Positions 1 to 8,412 of a stretch of DNA of 50,806 nt are shown piece after piece (the stretch's first letter is position 1; each line of letters starts with the position of its first letter). Position numbers and translations under genes: made by a program. This DNA comes from a bacterium (lineage in GTDB: Bacteria > SZUA-79 > Acidulodesulfobacterales > Acidulodesulfobacteraceae). The stretch lies in assembly GCA_027318865.1 (NCBI GenBank), contig DAHVOJ010000009.1, forward strand, positions 1 through 50,806, in the 5' to 3' direction. The notes beneath the pieces are model-generated. The model ran no database searches and was not told where the DNA came from. It saw nothing but the letters and a program-made list of their open reading frames with translations.

Positions 1-144
1 GTAGGTAAACCAGTTCTGGGCATTGCCCCCGCTTGGAGAATTAATAGAAATTTCAATAATTCTTTTAACTTTAGCTAAATCTACATCTTTATCTTTAAAT
101 TTTCTAATACTTTTTCTTGTTTTAATAGCTTCTATTGCATCCAT
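1..144 (-). CDS. Nitroreductase family protein, N-terminal fragment (runs off window)
   Basis: The minus strand from 144 to the window edge reads 48 residues without a stop, starting MDAIEAIKTRKSIRKF and containing SPSGGNAQNWF. The R-K-S-I-R-K-F opening and the SPSGGNAQNW segment are the FMN-binding signature of the nitroreductase family, whose members are FMN-dependent NAD(P)H oxidoreductases of nitro compounds, quinones or flavins. The ATG is preceded by GAGG (151-154) at 6 nt spacing, which supports this start. Only the N-terminal quarter is present, so subfamily and substrate cannot be told. A sigma70-like promoter lies about 90 nt upstream. Confidence 0.8.
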   Translation of the reverse strand, partial: MDAIEAIKTRKSIRKFKDKDVDLAKVKRIIEISINSPSGGNAQNWFTY

Positions 145-230
145 TATTTGCCTCAGTAATTATAATTGTGATATTAGAATTAATAAAATTATCTGCCGAT
201 ATTTACGCAATATAATCTATACGCTATAAA

Positions 231-260
231 AGTATATATGAAAACTATATAACTTGTCAA
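231..260 (-). promoter_or_regulatory. Sigma70-like promoter of the nitroreductase gene
   Basis: On the minus strand a perfect TTGACA (255-260) and TATACT (231-236) are separated by 18 nt. They point toward the nitroreductase start at 144, leaving a leader of roughly 80 nt. No other gene lies between. This is seen in sequence only. Confidence 0.55.
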
Positions 261-285
261 TTTGCGCAATGATTTTTTACGGTCC

Positions 286-301
286 GCGATAAATTTATCG
301 C
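286..301. promoter_or_regulatory. 16-bp perfect palindrome, operator candidate
   Basis: GCGATAAATTTATCGC is a perfect 16-bp palindrome, 25 bp upstream of the -35 box of the nitroreductase promoter and 9 bp past the stop of the beta-barrel gene. It has no loop and no U-tract, so it looks more like a dimeric-regulator site than a terminator. The function is inferred. Confidence 0.35.
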
Positions 302-310
302 AACAAAAAA

Positions 311-2620
311 TTAAAACGGCTGGTTTAATCCAAAATAATATCTGACGCCGTATTTGGAACTAATGCCGTTTCCGAATGCTTTTGCCGCATAAATGCTGAG
401 CATTTCGGGATAAATACCGAAAAAGTAAGTTTTCAAATGTATTCCGAGTCCCGCAAAACTGTAAATACTTCCGTTATTAATAACACCCTGCACGGTATCT
501 CCAAATTTTCCGGCGCCGCCTATTATGTCCCCGGTAACGGCAGTTATATCAAGAAGATTGTCGATTAAATTAAGGTTTAAGCCGCGATATATATTTCTTT
601 CGTAATCGGCTTCGGCTATAAGCGTATCGTTCCCGATAAACGGCCGGCTTGCCGGAATTCCCATAATTCCGTTAATCCCTCCGAAATAATAATCGAGAGC
701 TGCCGGAACCGTTCCGTCGGCAAAAACGCCTATACCTTTTAGAGCCACTATATTGTCCGTATTAATTTTGATATTTTTAACATATTGCAAAACAAACTGG
801 CTGAAAGAAAATGGGGACAGCATATTGGAATTGGCGATATTATAAGAAAAATTAAAAGAAGAGCCGTATTCGGGATTAATATTGTAATCTACCGAATTAT
901 AGCTGTAACCCAGAGTAAATTCTGCCAGTCTTTTGGTATTTTGATAAATTATTGAATCTCCGGATGCGGAAGGACTTATTTCCATAAGATTGAGCAATCC
1001 GAAAACGGATTGCTTATATATTTGCGAAATCGGAAAAAATCTTCCTAATTGATGCGAGAAGCCTAAACTCACGCCTCTATCGTAATAATTTTTAAATATA
1101 TCTAATAGAATTCCGTTTCTATAACTGTATTTTTTTGTTAGCGTAAAATCGATATACCCTTCCGTTCTTCCGCTGTCAGGACTTATATTTCCGCCGGCTC
1201 CGCTCAAAAAAAGAGTATAATAATTCTTTTTCTTTTGGTTCAAAATTTTTTCTCTTATTTTTTTATAACGGACGAGATTTAAGTCATTATTATAATAGTA
1301 AACGCCGTTTTTAAGACCGTGGGTACGCGGAAAACCGGTAAAATAGATATAAGATAATGGAAAGACGGGATAATTTATAACGGTGTTTACTCCCTGAATA
1401 AAATCAATCTTTTTTACTATATTTTTTATATCCGGGTTCTTTTTTATATAAACGCCTAAAAATTTTTTAAACTTAAAAAAAGAAAGCTTTTCTAATTTTT
1501 CGGAATAAAAGAAAGGGTTTTCTTTATAAATTTTTTTCAATATTTTTTTAGAATCTACAATATTTAAATAAATTAAGCCCTTTATAATATTTAATTTTTG
1601 ATATATATAAAAATTTGGAAAAATATTGCCTAATCTGGTATTTACAAAAAAAGTATTCGAACGTAAAGGCGGTTTTAACCATAAACTGCGCCTTAAATGA
1701 ACGTAAACTACATTTATTCGTTTTAATTTTACGAAATGGTATTTTCGCAGCAAAATTATAATTTTATAAATTTTTTTATTTGAAGAGTTAAAATTAAACG
1801 GCTCAGGTTCAAATAATTTTAATAAAAAATTACCTGAACGAAATTTTTTAATCCTAAATCTTTTTGCCAGAGTTATTGAAAGAAAATTTGTTTTATCGGT
1901 AACACGCATCCGGCTATTAAAAATTTTTCCGTTAAAAAGAACCTCATAACCATTTTTAATGTCTAAATTTATTTTAAAATTTATATTCGTCTGCGGATTA
2001 AAATTTTTTCCGGCAGAAATGTAAGGATAAAAAGGGGCGTTTAAAACCGCCTCTTTTTTAAAATGTCCAAAATTACCGAATGCCTCGGGAATTTTTGTTT
2101 TAAAATTAACTTTAACGATGTATATTTTTGAAAATTTATTTTTTATTATTTTTTCGGATAATTCATTTATTTTGATATAACCTCTATTAAAATTATAAGG
2201 ATAAAGTTGATGAAAATTAAAATCTTTTATATTTTCCGGATGCCTAAAAAAGCTATCGGGGTATAGCATTAAAAATAAACGGCGGGCAAGTTTAATATCC
2301 AATCCCCTAAAATTTCTAAAATTTTTAAATTTATTTTTAATTTTTCTTATTTTATTTCTTTTATCGTCAAATTTTTTTGAATTATAATTATACCGTTTAG
2401 AATATTCGGTATATCTGATTATCTCTTTGCCCGTTATAATTTCGGTTTTCGGATAGAAAACGGCTTTAATAGCGATAGATTGGACGGAAAAATCGTCGCT
2501 AACGCTAACATTCCCGGCATACGACCGGTATGAAACGGCAATGAGGCAAAAAACCGCCGATATAATATTTATTATAATTAATAATATTATCTTTTTATAC
2601 TTCTTTTTATACTTTTTCAT
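311..2620 (-). CDS. Outer-membrane beta-barrel protein, Omp85/surface-antigen-like C-terminus
   Basis: 769 residues. The N-terminus is Lys-rich followed by a hydrophobic stretch (about residues 10-30) ending near SYA-GN, a plausible signal peptide. The C-terminal ~280 residues have alternating aromatic/glycine strands, a FGGINGIMGIPASRPF segment followed by an acidic-aromatic strand, and a terminal Phe. These resemble the Omp85/D15 barrel with its GG..G-turn and C-terminal insertion signal. The N-terminal half is very basic, Lys/Asn/Phe-rich, and shows no POTRA repeat I can recognise. It may be an Omp85-family protein with a divergent periplasmic part or another large barrel of unknown cargo. 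It is a single gene, divergent from the cupin at 2742. Confidence is fair for an exported barrel and low for the exact family. Confidence 0.55.
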   Translation of the reverse strand: MKKYKKKYKKIILLIIINIISAVFCLIAVSYRSYAGNVSVSDDFSVQSIAIKAVFYPKTEIITGKEIIRYTEYSKRYNYNSKKFDDKRNKIRKIKNKFKNFRNFRGLDIKLARRLFLMLYPDSFFRHPENIKDFNFHQLYPYNFNRGYIKINELSEKIIKNKFSKIYIVKVNFKTKIPEAFGNFGHFKKEAVLNAPFYPYISAGKNFNPQTNINFKINLDIKNGYEVLFNGKIFNSRMRVTDKTNFLSITLAKRFRIKKFRSGNFLLKLFEPEPFNFNSSNKKIYKIIILLRKYHFVKLKRINVVYVHLRRSLWLKPPLRSNTFFVNTRLGNIFPNFYIYQKLNIIKGLIYLNIVDSKKILKKIYKENPFFYSEKLEKLSFFKFKKFLGVYIKKNPDIKNIVKKIDFIQGVNTVINYPVFPLSYIYFTGFPRTHGLKNGVYYYNNDLNLVRYKKIREKILNQKKKNYYTLFLSGAGGNISPDSGRTEGYIDFTLTKKYSYRNGILLDIFKNYYDRGVSLGFSHQLGRFFPISQIYKQSVFGLLNLMEISPSASGDSIIYQNTKRLAEFTLGYSYNSVDYNINPEYGSSFNFSYNIANSNMLSPFSFSQFVLQYVKNIKINTDNIVALKGIGVFADGTVPAALDYYFGGINGIMGIPASRPFIGNDTLIAEADYERNIYRGLNLNLIDNLLDITAVTGDIIGGAGKFGDTVQGVINNGSIYSFAGLGIHLKTYFFGIYPEMLSIYAAKAFGNGISSKYGVRYYFGLNQPF

Positions 2621-2741
2621 TGATTTTAATCTTAGATGTATATTATAATTCTTATAACCAAAAAAATTAATAAATTTATATTAAGATGTTCTTTTTATAA
2701 TATTATCCTAAAAAATTTAAAAATAAAGCGTTTAAGATAAT

Positions 2742-3224
2742 ATGGGCATTTCATTTAAATTAGCAGAAATCAAAGACGTCGCCGTTAAAAATATAGAAAA
2801 ACATATTGACGAACGAGGCTGGCTTGCAGAACTTTATAGAAGCGACGAATTAGCAGAGTCCATATTTCCGCAGATGTCTTATATATCCCTGACGAAGGAA
2901 AATATGCAGAGGGGGCCCCATGAACATGTCCATCAAACCGATTACTTTTGTTTTTTGGGTCCTTCCGACTTTAAAATAATTTTATGGGACAACAGGAAAG
3001 GCTCTCCAACATATCTTAATAAAATGGCGCTGTTTCTGGGCGAAAATAAACCTGCGGCGCTTGTCGTCCCCCCCGGAGTAGTTCACGCTTACAAAAATAT
3101 AGGCGGAAAAAAAGGATTGGTAATAAACTCCGCAAATAAACTATTTGCGGGAAAAATGAAAAAAGAACCTATTGACGAAATCCGGTATGAATCCGACCCC
3201 GGTACAATATTTATTTTTGATTAG
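2742..3224 (+). CDS. dTDP-4-dehydrorhamnose 3,5-epimerase-family cupin (RmlC-like)
   Basis: 160 residues, a single cupin domain. The RmlC-type landmarks appear in order: DERGWLAELYRSD near residue 22, RGPHEHVHQTDYF near 57, a DNRKGSPT strand near 84, and VPPGVVHAYKNIG near 108. The family epimerises or isomerises nucleotide-linked keto-sugars. The motif RGPHEH rather than RGLHYQ and the short length place it in the divergent branch usually annotated only as 'epimerase family'. No other rmlABD or polysaccharide gene lies beside it, so its sugar substrate is unknown. It converges on yifB with a 39-bp gap and no clear terminator. Confidence 0.7.
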   Translation: MGISFKLAEIKDVAVKNIEKHIDERGWLAELYRSDELAESIFPQMSYISLTKENMQRGPHEHVHQTDYFCFLGPSDFKIILWDNRKGSPTYLNKMALFLGENKPAALVVPPGVVHAYKNIGGKKGLVINSANKLFAGKMKKEPIDEIRYESDPGTIFIFD

Positions 3225-3263
3225 GAGCGATTATTACGCCTTTTTGTTCTCGCATCTTTATTC

Positions 3264-4871
3264 TTATACTTTTATCAGCTTTGTATTTCTGTAATTTAAT
3301 GCTTCAAAAACCGAACCGGCATCTATTTCTTCTTTCATATCCATATCCGCTATAGTCCTTGAAACACGCAATATTCTATAATAACCCCTCGATGAAATAT
3401 TCAATCTTTTTACCGCATTCCGAGTTAGCTCCAATGCGTCGGGAGATATAATAAAATACTTTTCTATTTCGGAACTTTTTACGGATGAATTAAACCTTAT
3501 AGCGGTATTTTTATATCGATCCAATTGAATCTTTCTAGTTTTTTCGACTAATTTTTTAATTTCTATAGAATCCGGTACATCTGTTTTTATTGTTAAATCT
3601 TCTAAAGCCGCCGGATAAACTTCGATAAATATATCGAACCTGTCGAGAATTGGACCGGATATTTTTGTATAAAATTTATAAATTTCTGCTCCGGAGCATT
3701 TGCATTCATGTTTAACGTCGCCGTAATAGCCGCATGGGCATGGATTCATTGCCGCAACTATCATAAAATTACACGGCAGGATTATCGAAAATCGACTTCT
3801 AGATAAATTTATATATTTATCTTCCATGGGCTGCCTTAAACTATCCAAAGTTTTTCTGTTTAGTTCGGAGAACTCGTCTATAAACAGAACTCCGTTGTGC
3901 GCCAAACTTATGTCCCCGGGAAGCGGGTTGGCGCCGCCTCCGCCTATTAAACCTGCAAGAGATACCGTATGATGCACCGAAACAAAAGGTCTGGTTAAAA
4001 TAAGTCCTGTTTCGCCGCTAATCTTTTTATTTGAGAAACTGTATATATTGGATGTTTCGATAGATTCTTCGAGCGACAAATCCGGCTGAATTCCTGCTAT
4101 ACTTTGAGCCAGCATGGTTTTTCCGCTGCCGGGAGGTCCTACCATTAAAATGTTATGATGACCGGCTACCGCCGTTAAGACGGCTCTTTTTGCCAGTTCC
4201 TGCCCCTTAATTTCGGAAAAATCGACATATTTTTCTTGTTTTTTTTCCTTCCGGCTTACATCCGCTATCGTATATTTAAAAAAAGAATTTTCCTTGCTTC
4301 CGCTATTTTTTATGTTATTATTTACTAAAACAGGGTTATTTTCCTCGCCGTTAAAATATGCCTGCGTCCCTGATACAAACAAACATACTTCTTTTAAATG
4401 ACTAAAAGCGATAAAATCCACGCCGAGAAACTTTGCAGAATTTATATTTTCATAAGGAATAATGAGTTTTTTATTTATTTTTTTTGCGAGAATCCCTAAT
4501 GCAATTATACCGCTAATTTTTTTTATTTTTCCGTTTAAAGAAAGCTCGCCGGCGATAATATAATCGTTAAGATTTAATGCGCATTTAAGAAGACCTGCGG
4601 AAATTAAAATACCGACCGCAAGCGGCAGGTCGAATACCGGACCTTCTTTTTTTATGTCGGCGGGAGCAAGATTTATAGTTATTCTTTTAACGGGATACTC
4701 AAAACCTGAATTTTTTATAGCGGCTCTAACTCTGTCTTTTGCCTCTTTGGTGGAAATATCCGGCAAACCGACTATCATTATGCCGGGCATACCGCCGGAT
4801 ATAAAAACTTCCACGTTCACAGGAACTGCCTCTATCCCGATGAAAGTTGCGCTGTTAAGAGCAATAATCAT
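3264..4871 (-). CDS. yifB: YifB/ComM family Mg-chelatase-like AAA+ ATPase
   Basis: 535 residues from the preferred start. The N-terminal domain (ALNSATFIGIEAVPVNVEV) is Lon-S5-like. The central AAA+ module has Walker A GPPGSGKT, Walker B GVLFIDEFSEL and a CPCG..GD..H.C.C cysteine cluster (MNPCPCGYYGDVKHECKC), and the C-terminal Mg_chelatase_C region includes SSRGYYRILRVSRTIAD. In naturally competent bacteria ComM is a helicase promoting branch migration of incoming DNA; in others the role is unclear. The open frame could begin at 4889, but AAAGAGG lies inside that extension, 8 nt before the ATG at 4871, so 4871 is the better start. A pair of direct repeats at 4966-5002 lies about 95 bp upstream. 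Confidence 0.92.
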   Translation of the reverse strand: MIIALNSATFIGIEAVPVNVEVFISGGMPGIMIVGLPDISTKEAKDRVRAAIKNSGFEYPVKRITINLAPADIKKEGPVFDLPLAVGILISAGLLKCALNLNDYIIAGELSLNGKIKKISGIIALGILAKKINKKLIIPYENINSAKFLGVDFIAFSHLKEVCLFVSGTQAYFNGEENNPVLVNNNIKNSGSKENSFFKYTIADVSRKEKKQEKYVDFSEIKGQELAKRAVLTAVAGHHNILMVGPPGSGKTMLAQSIAGIQPDLSLEESIETSNIYSFSNKKISGETGLILTRPFVSVHHTVSLAGLIGGGGANPLPGDISLAHNGVLFIDEFSELNRKTLDSLRQPMEDKYINLSRSRFSIILPCNFMIVAAMNPCPCGYYGDVKHECKCSGAEIYKFYTKISGPILDRFDIFIEVYPAALEDLTIKTDVPDSIEIKKLVEKTRKIQLDRYKNTAIRFNSSVKSSEIEKYFIISPDALELTRNAVKRLNISSRGYYRILRVSRTIADMDMKEEIDAGSVFEALNYRNTKLIKV

Positions 4872-4965
4872 AAAACAAACCTCTTTCATATATAAAATAA
4901 AAAAATAAAAACAACTTATTCTTATTTATTATAGAAAGAAATTGTTTCAGGATTATGAAAAACAT

Positions 4966-5002
4966 ATTACAATTACGTTAAATTTTTATTACATTTACGT
5001 TA
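4966..5002. repeat. Two 15-bp near-identical direct repeats spaced 22 bp
   Basis: ATTACAATTACGTTA (4966-4980) and ATTACATTTACGTTA (4988-5002) differ at one base and start 22 bp apart, two helical turns. They lie between the stop of the GGDEF-like gene and the yifB start. The arrangement resembles a tandem operator, but the binding protein is unknown. Confidence 0.45.
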
Positions 5003-5009
5003 CAGTAGT

Positions 5010-5417
5010 CTATAATTTCCAGCCTTTATCTAATGCAAGCCTGTTTATCCCGGACAAAACATCTTTAACACTTTTTAAATCTTTTAAAAGGGTTGCCGAA
5101 ATAATATAATCAAAAGCATCTTCATAAAATTCTTTAAAATCGCCTATTATATTTATAGAACCTTCAAAATCGGTACCCGGTAAAAAAAGATAAACGAAAT
5201 CGCCTTTAACGGATGCCGTGTCCGAGTCTCTCAATACGCCGCCTATGGTTTTTATAAAATCGTCGTTATATTTTTTTATACTCAATAAAACTATAGAAAT
5301 ATAATCGATTGAAATTACGTCTTCCGCAAGTCTAAGCTCTTTTTTAATTCTTTTCATATTGCAGACGGAATGATCAAAGACTGGTTCAAAATATTCGAAC
5401 GGAAAAAATTTAGCCAT
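5010..5417 (-). CDS. Small protein with degenerate GGDEF-like fold
   Basis: 135 residues, no signal peptide or membrane segment. The middle reads ISIVLLSIKKYNDDF...IGGVLRDSDTASVKGDFVYLFLPGTDFEGS. This follows the layout of a diguanylate cyclase domain (LR.SD..aR.GGDEF.iLLP.td..gA), but GGDEF is reduced to K-G-D-F, and the domain is too short for a full cyclase (about 160 residues). It is therefore predicted to be catalytically inactive, perhaps a partner-binding remnant. The ATG is preceded by an AGGGGGG Shine-Dalgarno. It follows the PBP gene by 54 bp and is probably in its transcript with tldD. The family call rests on motif order only. Confidence 0.45.
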   Translation of the reverse strand: MAKFFPFEYFEPVFDHSVCNMKRIKKELRLAEDVISIDYISIVLLSIKKYNDDFIKTIGGVLRDSDTASVKGDFVYLFLPGTDFEGSINIIGDFKEFYEDAFDYIISATLLKDLKSVKDVLSGINRLALDKGWKL

Positions 5418-5471
5418 AATAATCCCCCCTTAAATTATGTATTATAATAGTATCTAATTACCGGCTCATTA

Positions 5472-6836
5472 TCAGAAAAAATAAGCAAAAAGAGCTTTCT
5501 CCGAAACCCCTCCGCCTTCGATTCTCCAGACGGGTTTTTCCACTACCAAAGCAGATAATGCAATTTTCTTTTTATTCATTTCTCCGAAACCTGCGAACCA
5601 CTGATAAAGCCCGTTTGGATTATTTCCGGATATAGTCCCCGTTTTACCGCCAGAAATAACCCCCGGAAGCATATATCTATCGGCAGGACTATAAAAATCG
5701 GGATGCGCAATTCCTTTTGTAATCGTCGCTATCATCAATCGTTTTAAAATATATGCTGTTTTAGTCGTAATAGGGTCGCCGAGCGTCTTAATGCCTTTAT
5801 GCTTATAAACAATTTTGCCTGATGAAGAGATAATTTCTTTTATTATATACGGTTCGATTAACCTCCCGCCGTTTATTACCGAACCGGCAATCATTGCCGC
5901 CTGAATAGGCGTTATTCTAACATTTTCGAATCCGGCTCCGGTAAGTTCCAGCTGATAAAATCTTTTCGGCATATAAGCTTTGCTTTCTTGAAGATTTAAT
6001 ATGAAAGGTATTTTCTTGTTAAAACTAAATTTATCGAAATAATTAGTCAGCAGTTTACTTCCGACATAATACCCCGCAATTTTTCCAAACGCCACATCGC
6101 ACGATTTTGCAAAAGCTTCTTTAAACGATATCGTACTGGAACCCGTACCTATGTTTTGTTCCCAGTTCGTTTTATCAGTTCCGTACAGAGTACCGTTAAA
6201 ACAAATATTAAATCCGGGATAGAATCCTTTTGACTCTATAGCGGCAGACGCCGTTATTATTTTTACAAGAGATCCGGGCGGATATGCAATAAGCGGTGAA
6301 ATCTCGTCTGATCTGCTTTTATTACGCGCATATGAAGCAAAACCCAGCACCGCCCCTGTTTCAGGATTTAAAGCCGCAAGAACGCCGTATGGAACTTCAT
6401 ATTCTTTGAAAACTTTTTCGGCTTCTTTCTGAACAGACGGATCTACGGTATAAACTACGGTATATCTTCCTATTTTTTGAACATACTTGCCGTTCCGTAT
6501 AATTTTAAATACAGGATTATGGCGTCTGAAATATTCCTTTAACGAATTAAGGGAATTAACGTCGCCGTCGCCGGCATTAAAACTATATCGTTTCTTTTTA
6601 CTCAGTGCCGATGCCTTAACAAACTTTATCGGCCTGATACCGGTTCCGGGAATACGTTTATTCGCCGGAAAAAAGATAGATTTGCCGTAATAATAAAGTC
6701 TAAAAAAACCGTAAAAGAGAATGCATATAAATACTAATGCCGCCGCATACTTAGCAAAATAAACAAATCTATGTTTTTTATATTTTCTTCTATTGAGTAT
6801 TTTTTGATATGATTTCCAGTCTTTTATTCTTTCCAT
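5472..6836 (-). CDS. Class B penicillin-binding protein, transpeptidase domain
   Basis: 454 residues: a basic cytoplasmic tail, one membrane anchor (about 29-48), a short linker, then a transpeptidase domain. The three active-site motifs are present: S189-L-V-K192 (nucleophile Ser in PPGSLVKI), S245-C-D247 and K398-T-G400. The S-x-D variant is the one found in PBP2/MrdA-type enzymes. It crosslinks peptidoglycan in the periplasm and would be a beta-lactam target. It is shorter than FtsI or MrdA (about 570-630) because the N-terminal dimerisation/pedestal domain is largely missing. It starts 10 bp after the tldD stop, so the two are cotranscribed. It is a PBP2/FtsI-like protein, exact subfamily uncertain. 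Confidence 0.85.
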   Translation of the reverse strand: MERIKDWKSYQKILNRRKYKKHRFVYFAKYAAALVFICILFYGFFRLYYYGKSIFFPANKRIPGTGIRPIKFVKASALSKKKRYSFNAGDGDVNSLNSLKEYFRRHNPVFKIIRNGKYVQKIGRYTVVYTVDPSVQKEAEKVFKEYEVPYGVLAALNPETGAVLGFASYARNKSRSDEISPLIAYPPGSLVKIITASAAIESKGFYPGFNICFNGTLYGTDKTNWEQNIGTGSSTISFKEAFAKSCDVAFGKIAGYYVGSKLLTNYFDKFSFNKKIPFILNLQESKAYMPKRFYQLELTGAGFENVRITPIQAAMIAGSVINGGRLIEPYIIKEIISSSGKIVYKHKGIKTLGDPITTKTAYILKRLMIATITKGIAHPDFYSPADRYMLPGVISGGKTGTISGNNPNGLYQWFAGFGEMNKKKIALSALVVEKPVWRIEGGGVSEKALFAYFF

Positions 6837-6846
6837 TCCTTTTTCG

Positions 6847-8274
6847 TTATTTTGAGTTTTTACCGCCGACTATAATAGACGGGATCCTCAATGTAGGCTG
6901 GGCATCGGCAACCGGAGCGCCCTGACCGTCTTTTCCGCAGGTTCCTATTCCAAATCCCAAATCATTGCCGACCATATCAATCTGTTTTAGTATTTCTGGA
7001 CCGTTTCCTATAAGGGTAGCCCCGCTGACGGCTTCTTGAACGGCGCCTTTTTTTATAATATATCCTTCCATAACGTCGAATACGAAATCTCCCGTAACGG
7101 TATTAACCTGTCCGCCGCCCATTTTTTTAACGAATAGACCGCCGTAGGCGCTTTTAATAATATCCTCCGGATTTGTTTTTCCCGGAGCAATCATAGTATT
7201 CGACATCCTGACTATCGGAACATATTCGTAAGACTGCCTTCTGCCGTTACCTGTAAGTTCATAACCGTATTTAATATGCGACAACCTGTCCGACATATAT
7301 TTTTTCAAGACGCCGTCTTCCACGAGAACGTTCTTGCGCGAGTAAGTCCCTTCATCGTCAAACCTGTAAAATCCTCTTTTACCGGCTAAAGACGAATCGT
7401 CTATAACGGTTATCTGATTGGATGCAACCTGTTCTCCTATCTTATTAGAATATACGCTTAAACCGTTCCCCGCGATATCCGCCTCCAAACCGTGACCGAT
7501 TGCCTCATGTATCATGGTTCCGCCCGCCTCGCTCGATAACACTACGGTCATAGGTCCCGAAGGCGCAAAAGGGGCGGACAGTTGAGATAAAGCTCTGTTT
7601 AAAGCTTTTTTGGCTATATTTTGCGGAGCGTTTTCATCAAAAAATTCAAATCCGGCAAATCCGCCTGCAGATTCATATCCTACTTCCGTTCTTTCACCGT
7701 TCGAAACCACGATATTGGCAAGAAAAGCTAAGTTTTCCCTGCGGTCTTTAACTAATTCGCCTTCGGAATTAGCTATTATAACATCCTGTTTATAATCGGA
7801 ATACGTAATATTAACCTGAACGACTTTTTTATCGTAACCCCATGAGTAATCCACGACTGGAGATATTATCTTGAGTTTTTCGTCGATAGAAACTCCGGCA
7901 ACGTCTTTGATTATATTAAAATCTATTTTAGGTTTTTTTTCGTTAAAATTTAAAGTTAAAGGTTGAAAATCGCCGCCCGCTCTTTTTCCGCCGCCTGCCT
8001 TTATATCGCTTAAAGCCGCTTCATTAAGCTCTCCGGCAATTCTTAATAAATTCGATTCTTCGATATTATTCGTATATGCGTAATAGGTTTTTTTATTCGA
8101 TATAAGCCTTACGCCGGCTCCTTGAATCAATCCGTTTATAGCTTTCTCAAGTCTTTTGCTTTCGTTTGACAAAACCGTGGAAACTTTGGTTTCGATAAAT
8201 ATGTCTATGAAATCGTCTTTGCCGAGACGCGCTTTGCCGATGACCGCATTAAAATTTATATCTTCTAAATTCAT
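6847..8274 (-). CDS. tldD: TldD metallopeptidase
   Basis: 475 residues, the usual TldD length. The catalytic metal site HEAIGH is at residues 256-261 (H-E-x-x-x-H) in GGTMIHEAIGHGLEAD, followed by the conserved GKRGFYRFDDEGT segment and the C-terminal GNGPEIL...GTCGKDGQ region. TldD with TldE/PmbA forms a heterodimeric protease that trims unfolded peptides, known from microcin B17 maturation and CcdA turnover. No TldE gene is in the window. It is divergent from alr, with a 138-bp intergenic region holding both promoters, and is first in a run with the PBP and GGDEF-like genes. Confidence 0.93.
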   Translation of the reverse strand: MNLEDINFNAVIGKARLGKDDFIDIFIETKVSTVLSNESKRLEKAINGLIQGAGVRLISNKKTYYAYTNNIEESNLLRIAGELNEAALSDIKAGGGKRAGGDFQPLTLNFNEKKPKIDFNIIKDVAGVSIDEKLKIISPVVDYSWGYDKKVVQVNITYSDYKQDVIIANSEGELVKDRRENLAFLANIVVSNGERTEVGYESAGGFAGFEFFDENAPQNIAKKALNRALSQLSAPFAPSGPMTVVLSSEAGGTMIHEAIGHGLEADIAGNGLSVYSNKIGEQVASNQITVIDDSSLAGKRGFYRFDDEGTYSRKNVLVEDGVLKKYMSDRLSHIKYGYELTGNGRRQSYEYVPIVRMSNTMIAPGKTNPEDIIKSAYGGLFVKKMGGGQVNTVTGDFVFDVMEGYIIKKGAVQEAVSGATLIGNGPEILKQIDMVGNDLGFGIGTCGKDGQGAPVADAQPTLRIPSIIVGGKNSK

Positions 8275-8412
8275 TTTATCCTCTGTTATGCTATATTTTT
8301 ATACATATATAATACCAGAAAATACCGTTGCCGACAAGGAAAAAACAATAAAAAGCAATAAAAAAAATCTATAAAATTGACTTTCAAGCAAATTTTACTT
8401 AAAATAAAAGCT

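Noticed and set aside
23-229. Plus-strand 68-residue hydrophobic open frame
   Set aside because: It lies antisense to the clear nitroreductase N-terminus at 1-144 and has no ribosome site or family resemblance.
3225-3263. Terminator between the cupin gene and yifB
   Set aside because: No stem-loop found; only a short T-run is present.
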